NCBI RefSeq assembly: GCF_032854445.1
Contig: NC_088305.1
Location: forward strand, 5,645,606-5,709,605
Length of the DNA: 64,000 nucleotides
Origin: Liolophura sinensis
Taxonomy: Eukaryota; Mollusca; Polyplacophora; Chitonida; Chitonidae
Reading direction: 5' to 3'
Shown piece after piece: positions 57,574 to 64,000 of the stretch. Made by a program: the position numbers and the translations under genes. The notes under the pieces are model-generated. The model did no database searches and had not been told where the DNA came from. It saw only the letters and a list, made by a program, of their open reading frames with translations. Numbering within the stretch: position 1 is the stretch's first letter; the number at the start of each line of letters is the position of its first letter.

Positions 57574-58162
57574 ACAGAGTGAAGTATGTCACTGGGAAAC
57601 ATGATAGTCCGCATGTCTGTACGCCGTCCGGTCTGACTGGCCAGTGAAGCCATGTTACACTAAACTTAGACATTGCGCTACTGAGGAATTATTGGAAATA
57701 CTTTTTCATCAGTTTGTTGTTGAATCCGATGCTCAAACCTCAACTCATTTGACTGTCTAGGGTGCTGGGACGAGATTAGTTGTTTTGTGATGCAAATTGA
57801 GGCGAATCCGCAGTTCTTTTGGCGTCTTATTTCTTCCAGCGTTTAACCCTTTTACATGTAAAAATTACCTACCCTAATGCATAGCGTTCATTTATGTATG
57901 GAAATGTGACAAAATTTGTTAGCGTCGTTGTATATGTGCCAATGAAAGAGTACTGGACTACGTAGATGGGAATCACATAAGGGCAGCGTGGCACACTTCT
58001 CTGTATTTATGCATAAACTACATAAGCAGTTTTTCCATCACAAATGTAGGAACGAACAATAAACAACACAGCTTTAACCTGAATTACTTTTGGCGGTGGA
58101 GGTTCGCCGTTGAACTGAGGTAGACGTGAAACACTATTATGCCTTTAACGTTGTAAATCTAT

Positions 58163-58412
58163 AGGCGACGTATCAGACATTCGTATACCAGCCGTAGGCC
58201 CAGATTGACGTTCCACGTCAATAATGGCAAACTCCCAAAGCGACGCCCAACACCAACCACTGAAGAAATTGGAAAGTATATAAATTAAGAAATTAGGACT
58301 GCTTCTTGCAAAAAGAAGCAGGCAGCATCTTTCGGTGATGACGGAAAGATGTAAGGAATGTTTTAGGCGAATGAATTAAGTCAGTAACCTAATCGAGTAC
58401 CATGCAATAGTT
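58163..58412 (+). repeat. Dispersed repeat E
   Basis: CAGACATTCGTATACCAGCC, TTCCACGTCAATAATGGCAA, AAAGAAGCAGGCAGCATCTT and TCGAGTACCATGCAATAG. Confidence 0.75.
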
Positions 58413-58470
58413 TAAACTTTTGTCATTTATCACATTGCTGTTAAATAACTGAGCAACTCGATAACGAGCT

Positions 58471-58700
58471 GGCTCATGGGTAAAGCATGGGTCAACTTTA
58501 TAAATTACAACAATGGCTCATGGTTAAAGCATGGGTCAACTTTATAAATTACAACAATGGCTCATGGGTAAAGCATGGGTCAACTTTATAAATTACAACA
58601 ATGGCTCATGGGTAAAGCATGGGTCAAATTTATAAATTACAACAATGGCTCATGGGTAAAGCATGGGTCAACATTATAAATTACAGTAATGGCTCACATA
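58471..58700. repeat. 44-bp tandem array, five copies
   Basis: GGCTCATGGGTAAAGCATGG units start at 58471, 58515, 58559, 58603 and 58647, with a partial at 58691: an exact 44-bp period with very few differences. Confidence 0.95.
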
Positions 58701-58734
58701 AATTATTTTCAGGAAAATTTGAAGTTTGAAATAT

Positions 58735-59174
58735 ATTAATGCTAGGGACTTACACTTCGTACTTAGAGTACAGATTATAGTACAAACAAATTGGCAGCTA
58801 CACCATTCCTGGTTTCGAACCAAAGTCCACAAATCAATAAAAGCGTAACTGAGATACGTTTCTACTTTTTCTTGCTTCATAGCATGTTATTTTGTGTAAT
58901 ACATGTGTGGACCTATCCGTGTTTTAAACATGTTGCCATAGTTGTGGACGACGCACAGATGTTTACACGTATGTCTATCCAAAGTCAATGACAACTGCAG
59001 ACTACTTCTACTTCCAGCAGGTAACTATCTCCTGATACATATATCATACATGATGCAGTAATTTTTTAGACATTGTGACGCTAAAGTATGCATTATTGTT
59101 ATTGAGATTGGTCTTTGGGAATTTGACTTCCCACCAAGTAGGAGGATTATTTTCCCAGTCCGATAATTTTCTGC
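58735..59174. other. Stretch without recognised features
   Basis: No supported frame or repeat. Confidence 0.4.
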
Positions 59175-59252
59175 ATTAGAATCAACTAATTTTCAGTATT
59201 AGAATTAACTAATTTTCAGCATTTAGAATTAACTAATTTTCAGCACTAGAAA
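59175..59252. repeat. 24-bp tandem array, about three copies
   Basis: TTAGAATTAACTAATTTTCA units, nearly identical. Confidence 0.85.
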
Positions 59253-60084
59253 TGTGTAAATTGGAAATAACAGTTTTGTTACCGTACTTAAAGGTTCTTT
59301 ATAAATCTCCTTCAAACCACAGGCCGCCGTATCGATCCAACAAGGCCGGTGATACTGCTATATGAAAAATGTTTTACCCATTTTAGAAATGGAGCATTTC
59401 TCCGTTGGCGTTATAGTCATCTGTACTTCATGGTGTCCTGTGAGTCTTACCCCAGCAACAATGTCTTGGAATTATGCCCAATGCGGACAGAATCCATCCA
59501 AAACGTCAGCACGTAGATTAGCGATTTATCAGGGCACAGGTCTATTGTTTAAGAGTCTAAGGCCAGCCCAAGAATTGTGCTTACTTTGCATTCAAAAGTT
59601 CATAAACGTTCTCTGTTAATGAGAGCATTTATGAACTTGTTTCCGTTTGCGTAGAAGAGGGATTATTCCTAGATTAGTTCTGCGGAGCGCGGTCACTATC
59701 GCGAAATTTTCAAACATTCCGGGTCTGGGTTACCACCTAGTCCTTTACTTAACGGCACCTTCAATTCATCATTGAAAACTCACATGGGAGCAATGGTACC
59801 CTTATAAAGGGCAACTTGCCACCCACATATAATATTCTGGTTCTCGGTACAAGTCAAATTTCATCGAAATCCATGCATATAGCTTTTTTCTGTACAGGGA
59901 CAAATAAACCCGGCAAAACCATTACCTCCATGACGGATGTACCAGTGTTGTATGCCTTTGATACGTCTAACAGAGCTCCCTTCCCACAACGCTGGGTATT
60001 TTTCTGTCCGCTCTTAAAACCTTCTACCTGACATTTTCTCAATCAGCGATCTTTAGCCGAGGAGATATTACTTTTATTGGAATT
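59253..60084. other. Stretch without a supported gene
   Basis: Plus-strand frames at 59362-59619 and 59816-60031 show no family motif or splice sites. Confidence 0.4.
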
Positions 60085-60122
60085 TACGGATGGTCGTGGG
60101 TTAATAAAATAAATAAATACTT
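60085..60122 (+). mobile_element. SINE family A remnant
   Basis: TTACGGATGGTCGTGGGTTA joined directly to an AATAAATAAAT tail. Confidence 0.55.
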
Positions 60123-60204
60123 TTATTGGACCTGTTGTATCGTTATCATACGATGTCAAATTCATTAGGCTATCTATGTATGCTTGCATATATGTATGTA
60201 TGCT

Positions 60205-60290
60205 TGGGCTTTAACGTCGCACTTAACATTGAATTGTTTATTATTACGCCGAGGAATCATTAGGTGCATGTACATATACTGTGTCTTCTT
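60205..60290 (-). mobile_element. SINE family C, 3' part (left half of a split copy)
   Basis: GGGCTTTAACGTCGCACTTA, ACGCCGAGGAATCATTAGGT and TGTCTTCTTGTGACG match 17765-18135; the body resumes at 60612. Confidence 0.7.
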
Positions 60291-60611
60291 GTGACGACCG
60301 ACTCCGATAGCACAGTTGGTAGAGCGTCCGCTTCAGGAGGCAGTAGATCCAGGGTCAGTCACACCTAACAGAGGAAGTTGTAACTTCCTCGTTTGGCATT
60401 CGGCATGTAGGGGTTAGTGCAACGACTGGTTGACCCGCATCAGTATTATTTGCTCGGGCGGGGCGGCTTCGGTAAGTCGTCTCAGTGAAGCAGCACTAGA
60501 TAAAAGAGCTGTGGGAATCCGTCCTGCAACAAATAGGCACCTTTCATGCACTCAAAGGACTAATTCCTCGTCATGACTGAAAAAATTGTAAAGTACGACG
60601 TTAAACCCCAC
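60291..60611 (+). mobile_element. SINE family B, full copy nested in SINE C
   Basis: The tRNA-like head has CACAGTTGGTAGAGCGTCC (A-box region) and GATCCAGGGTCAGTC (weak B-box). The body contains AAGCAGCACTAGATAAAAGA and GGGAATCCGTCCTGCAACAA, and the 3' end is GTACGACGTTAAACCCCACG. Length is about 320 bp. Confidence 0.75.
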
Positions 60612-60820
60612 GAACCCAGGACGAGTCCAAACACCAGACCTGACACCCTACCCAGCCACATTATACTGACACCGGGCCAACCAGTCCTATTTCCTTACTC
60701 TAACCTCTCAAGTGTTGAGCGCCATAGTACCTTTGGTATCATCCGACCCAGATTTGATCCCTGGTCTTCTGACTTCGGGGCGGACGCTCTAACCAGCTGG
60801 CCATCATAACGGTTTTATTC
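60612..60820 (-). mobile_element. SINE family C, 5' part (right half of a split copy)
   Basis: GGACGAGTCCAAACACCAGA, AGCCACATTATACTGACACC and a tRNA-like head in reverse (GGACGCTCTAACCAGCTGGC, complement of GCCAGCTGGTTAGAGCGTCC). Confidence 0.7.
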
Positions 60821-61447
60821 TAACTATTCGACAGACCATTCAAGTAGCCACGCTACGGGCAGGTCCGTGAAGTGAGTAGCCGCAAACCTTCCGGCAACAG
60901 AGAGCCTGTCTGTTCATACTTCGTTTGGTCGAAGCCATTATCAGGAAATTAACCTAGATATAGCGATGTTCAACACAAATCCTGACTGTCGAACGGGAGA
61001 AACTTAATGGGCATAGAGTTCAGTAATGTAAAATTCCGTTTCTCGACATGGATTGTCGACAAATTCATAAGAGTGACAAGTGATCACCGGTTTATTTGAT
61101 AACATGCACATCTGGCTCTTAAACGTGATTTTGACTGACGTGAAATTTTTGCCATCTTTAAAAAATTACCTCGTCAGTAACGATTCTCCATATTAAATGA
61201 AATCGAACACAAAGCAATTCATGTTGTCTTCTAGTTGAAGCAGTTTTGAGGGTGAAGACGGAACAACATGGGCAAAGAAATGCAGGCTACTCGTGAACCA
61301 TATAAGTCGGAGACAGTCCTACATGTCAACACACTAGAAGACCTTTGGAGTGAACGACTATCCGGGCCCTTTGAGATTTGTGTACTACTCAGCATGCTAG
61401 TGTTGTGAAGATTATCTTTTTTTTAGAGTATCCGTTCTGTTTGTGTT
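60821..61447. other. Stretch without recognised features
   Basis: No supported frame or repeat. Confidence 0.4.
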
Positions 61448-61670
61448 ATTTATTCATTTGATTGGTGTTTAACGCCGTACTCAAGACTATTTCACTTCCG
61501 TATATACGACGGCGGCCAGCATTATGGTGGGAGCTTGAGACCAGGCCGTGCCAATGGGAAACCCACAACCATCCAGGTTGTTGCCAGACCTTCCCAAGCA
61601 GCAGAGAGGAAGCCAGTTTGAACTGGACTTGAACTCACAGCGACCACTGAGACAGGTTGAGAGGCCCCAC
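61448..61670 (-). mobile_element. SINE family A, near full length
   Basis: TTTATTCATTTGATTGGTGT, AACGCCGTACTCAAGACTAT, CATTATGGTGGGAGCTTGAG and ACTTGAACTCACAGCGACCA. Confidence 0.88.
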
Positions 61671-61872
61671 CTGTTTGTGTTATCTCAGAGACCAAACCAT
61701 AAAGGATCCAGCTTATGACAAAGAATAAATAACTAACCCCGTGGACTGTAGGATCGCACCAAATGCCAACAACATTTAAAGTAGCGAGATATAACATTTA
61801 AATCTGTCTGGCATGTTCTTATATCAGTCTGGATATTTGTTGACTGCATAACTTCTGAGAAATAGATCAGAT

Positions 61873-62085
61873 TGAGTGAGTGAGTGAGTGAGTGAGTGCA
61901 TGAGTGTTTGGGGTTTAACTTCGTACTTAACAATTTTTCAGTCATATGACGACGAAGAGGACCTTAGAGTGCATGTAATGTGCCTATTTGTTGCAGGACG
62001 GATTCCATCGCTCTTTTATCTAGTGCTGCTTCACTGAGAGGCCTTACCGAAGGCAAGTAAGCTGTCCCGCCCGAGAGATCAGACT
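61873..62085 (-). mobile_element. SINE family B, 3' two thirds
   Basis: (GAGT)n at 61873-61900, GGGGTTTAACTTCGTACTTA, TTTTCAGTCATATGACGACG, TTGTTGCAGGACGGATTCCA and TTTATCTAGTGCTGCTTCAC are the complement of the nested copy at 60291-60611. Confidence 0.8.
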
Positions 62086-62191
62086 GAAGAATTTACCTTT
62101 GACTTACACTCTTTTTCTATCAGTCTTCATTGCAAAATTTTAAATTTGAAAATTGAGTAGATAAAAAGAATACATGTTCAAGTGAAAAACA

Positions 62192-62197
62192 TTTATT
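62192..62197 (-). terminator. Poly(A) signal AATAAA of the gene ending at 62281
   Basis: TTTATT on the plus strand gives AATAAA on the minus strand, about 85 bases beyond the TAA of the terminal exon at 62281-62445, a normal distance for a short 3' UTR. Confidence 0.5.
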
Positions 62198-62280
62198 TAT
62201 ATAAAAGAAGAAATATACACAGCTAACAGGGGTACATGTACATTCAACTGTAAAAGAAATTCCCTAAGGAATTATGTCTG

Positions 62281-62445
62281 TTATCCAGGGGGGCCATCTT
62301 CCATTGCGGCGTCTGGTGGTGGTGTCGGCTGTTGTCGTTGTTGCAAGGTTTGCAGATATTTCTCCTGACCATCAAGCTTGCTTACAACAGCATGGTACTC
62401 CTTTAGAGGAGGTAAAATAATGGCTAAATATCCATCCGTTTCAGG
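62281..62445 (-). CDS. Terminal coding exon of an unidentified gene
   Basis: A good acceptor (pyrimidine tract ending TTCTTTCAG) is followed by an open frame of 54 codons and TAA. The start is PETDGYLAIILPPLKEYHAV; residues 21-35 are charged and helix-like, and the end is Gln- and Pro-rich, closing in EDGPPG. A poly(A) signal, AATAAA, lies about 85 bases past the stop on the same strand (62192-62197). Acceptor, protein-like composition, stop and poly(A) signal together make a real last exon likely. I do not recognise the family. The rest of the gene should lie to the right, beyond the window, with the 89-bp array in its intron. Confidence 0.55.
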   Translation of the reverse strand, partial: PETDGYLAIILPPLKEYHAVVSKLDGQEKYLQTLQQRQQPTPPPDAAMEDGPPG

Positions 62446-62691
62446 CTGAAAGAAGAAGGAACAAAAACAGTTAATACAAGTTAATTCAGTACTGCACATG
62501 AAAGCTAACGTCGCAAATCTGCAATATAGTGGTACTATATAAATCTCATCAAAAATCGGCATTGCTGCATTCAGCTATGTCATATATTTACAATGCCGTT
62601 CTTTGTCAAACGTAGATAAGTAACGCCATACACGATCAAATCACTAATATATGATGCCACTTACTTTGCATACAATCAACCAAATCACAAA

Positions 62692-62880
62692 TATTTATTT
62701 ATTGATTTGATTGGTGTTTTATGCCGTACTCAAGAATATTCGCTAATATGATGGAGGGAGTTAACTGGGCGGAGCCGGGGGTAAACCCACGACAATCCGC
62801 CTGTTTGGAAGCCAGCATAAGCTGGACTTGAACTCATAACGATTATAACTGTGCTGGCGTGCTAACTCCCTGGGTCACGC
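62692..62880 (-). mobile_element. SINE family A, degraded
   Basis: TTTATTGATTTGATTGGTGT, TATGCCGTACTCAAGAATAT, AAACCCACGACAATCCGCCT and CTGGACTTGAACTCATAACG. It lies in the presumed intron of the gene ending at 62281. Confidence 0.85.
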
Positions 62881-63019
62881 AAATCACAAATACACAATGC
62901 TACAAACATGCATACATGGTCAAAAAATATACCCACATTGCTATTAGTCTCAATCAAATCACAAGTTTACTTTGACATAGTCATTGCAATAAATCTGTAC
63001 AGACACACTCACATCATTA

Positions 63020-64000
63020 ATCTGCAATACCATACCTGAAAAGCAAATCTGCAACGTCATACTCAGTGACACCTCAACTGTGCACAGCTATACCCTGTCA
63101 AATCAAGACTCTGAAATACCATACCTGAAAAGCAAATCTGCAATGTCATACTCAGTGACACCACAACTGTGCAAAGCTATACCCTGTCAAATCAAGACTC
63201 TGAAATACCTTACCCGAAAAGCAAATCTGCAATGTCATACTCAGTGACACCTCAACTGTGCTAGGTTATACCCTGTCATATCAAGACTCTGAAATACCAT
63301 ACCCAAAAAGCAAATCTGCAATGTCATACTCAGTGACACCTCAACTGTGCACAGCTATACTCTGTCATATCAAGACTCTGAAATACCTTACCCGAAAAGC
63401 AAATCTGCAATGTCATACTCCGTGACACCACAACTGTGCAAGGTTATACCCTGTCATATCAAGACTCTGAAATACCATACCCGAAAAGCAAATCTGCAAT
63501 GTCATACTCAGTGACACCTCAACTGTGCACAGCTATACCCTGTCAAATCAATGCTCTGAAATACCTTACCCAAAAAGCAAATCTGCAATGTCATACTCAG
63601 TGACACCACAACTGTGCACAGCTATACTCTGTCATATCAAGACTCTGAAATACCTTACCCAAAAAGCAAATCTGCAATGTCATACTCAGTGACACAACAA
63701 CGGTGCACAGCTATACCCTGTCAAATCAAGACTCTGAAATACCTTACCCAAAAAGCAAATCTGCAATGTCATACTCAGTGACACCTCAACTGTGCAAGGC
63801 TATACCCTGTCATATCAAGACTCTGAAATACCATACCCGAAAAGCAAATCTGCAATGTCATACTCAGTGACACCACAACTGTGCAAGGCTATACCCTGTC
63901 AAATCAAGACTCTGAAATACCTTACCCAAAAGCAAATCTGCAATGTCATACTCAGTGACACCACAACTGTGCAAAGCTATACCCTGTCATATCAAGACTC
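63020..64000. repeat. 89-bp tandem array, about 11 copies, running off the right edge
   Basis: CTGAAATACC recurs at 63111, 63200, 63289, 63378, 63467 and 63556, an exact 89-bp period. Unit blocks are AAAGCAAATCTGCAATGTCA, TACTCAGTGACACC and CAACTGTGCACAGCTATACC. Variants (CCTCAAC/CCACAAC, CACAGC/CAAGGT, CAAATC/CATATC) are shared between non-adjacent units. Confidence 0.95.

Noticed and set aside
57294-57653. 119-codon minus-strand frame starting MASLASQTG
   Set aside because: It runs through the splice-like donor at 57476 into SINE and E sequence, so most of it is repeat translation. The frame giving CENNGLSTYGSDVFV is more protein-like, but neither is proven.
60297-60370. tRNA gene in the 60.3-kb region
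   Set aside because: It is the tRNA-derived head of SINE B; the B-box is degenerate and it is followed by SINE body and tail.

Overview
The window reads as animal nuclear DNA, most likely from a lophotrochozoan (mollusc or brachiopod type). There are no long single-exon genes, operons or ribosome binding sites. Genes are split by introns of up to about 13.7 kb, and the intergenic DNA is AT-rich and full of tRNA-derived SINEs, MITE-like inverted repeats and minisatellites. The commonest SINE has a 3' end that gives 'CGCCGTACTCAAGAATATTT' on the reverse strand and an (AAAT)n tail. I associate that type with bivalves, gastropods and brachiopods; this is recollection, not a search.

The one gene I can identify with confidence is on the minus strand (31915 down to 15460). 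It is a three-exon ligand of the TGF-beta superfamily, closest in its propeptide to myostatin/GDF8/GDF11. Exon 1 (31264-31915) has the signal peptide and the CxxC propeptide helix region. Exon 2 (17157-17536) has the rest of the propeptide. Exon 3 (15460-15879) has the furin site and the cystine-knot ligand. Splice phases agree (phase 1, then phase 0), giving about 483 codons. Exon 2 as written has two compensating one-base shifts, both in G runs. The ligand has an unusual C-terminus: Cys-Glu-Glu-Gly-Cys plus a 12-residue tail, where the family normally has CxC at or next to the end.

At the right edge is a second, unidentified minus-strand gene. Its last coding exon is 62281-62445, with a poly(A) signal at 62192-62197, and an 89-bp tandem array (63020 to the edge) lies in what should be its intron. 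Three weaker exon candidates (57477-57573, 54221-54391, 39640-39797) are listed at low confidence.

Nearly everything else is repeats. (i) SINE family A has at least 17 copies or fragments. (ii) SINE families B and C share a 3' tail, and one B copy sits inside a C copy at 60.2-60.8 kb. (iii) Two abundant dispersed sequences, here called D and E, occur about 25 and 18 times on both strands, often next to each other. (iv) There are many tandem arrays.

The most interesting pattern is that at least six tandem arrays, with periods of 17, 24, 28, 45, 48 and 82 bp, are built from short pieces of D or E. The largest is a 3.1-kb, roughly 65-copy, 48-bp array at 48.4-51.5 kb. Because 48 is a multiple of 3 it keeps several minus-strand frames open for hundreds of codons without being a plausible gene. 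D/E therefore looks like a mobile sequence that repeatedly seeds minisatellites.
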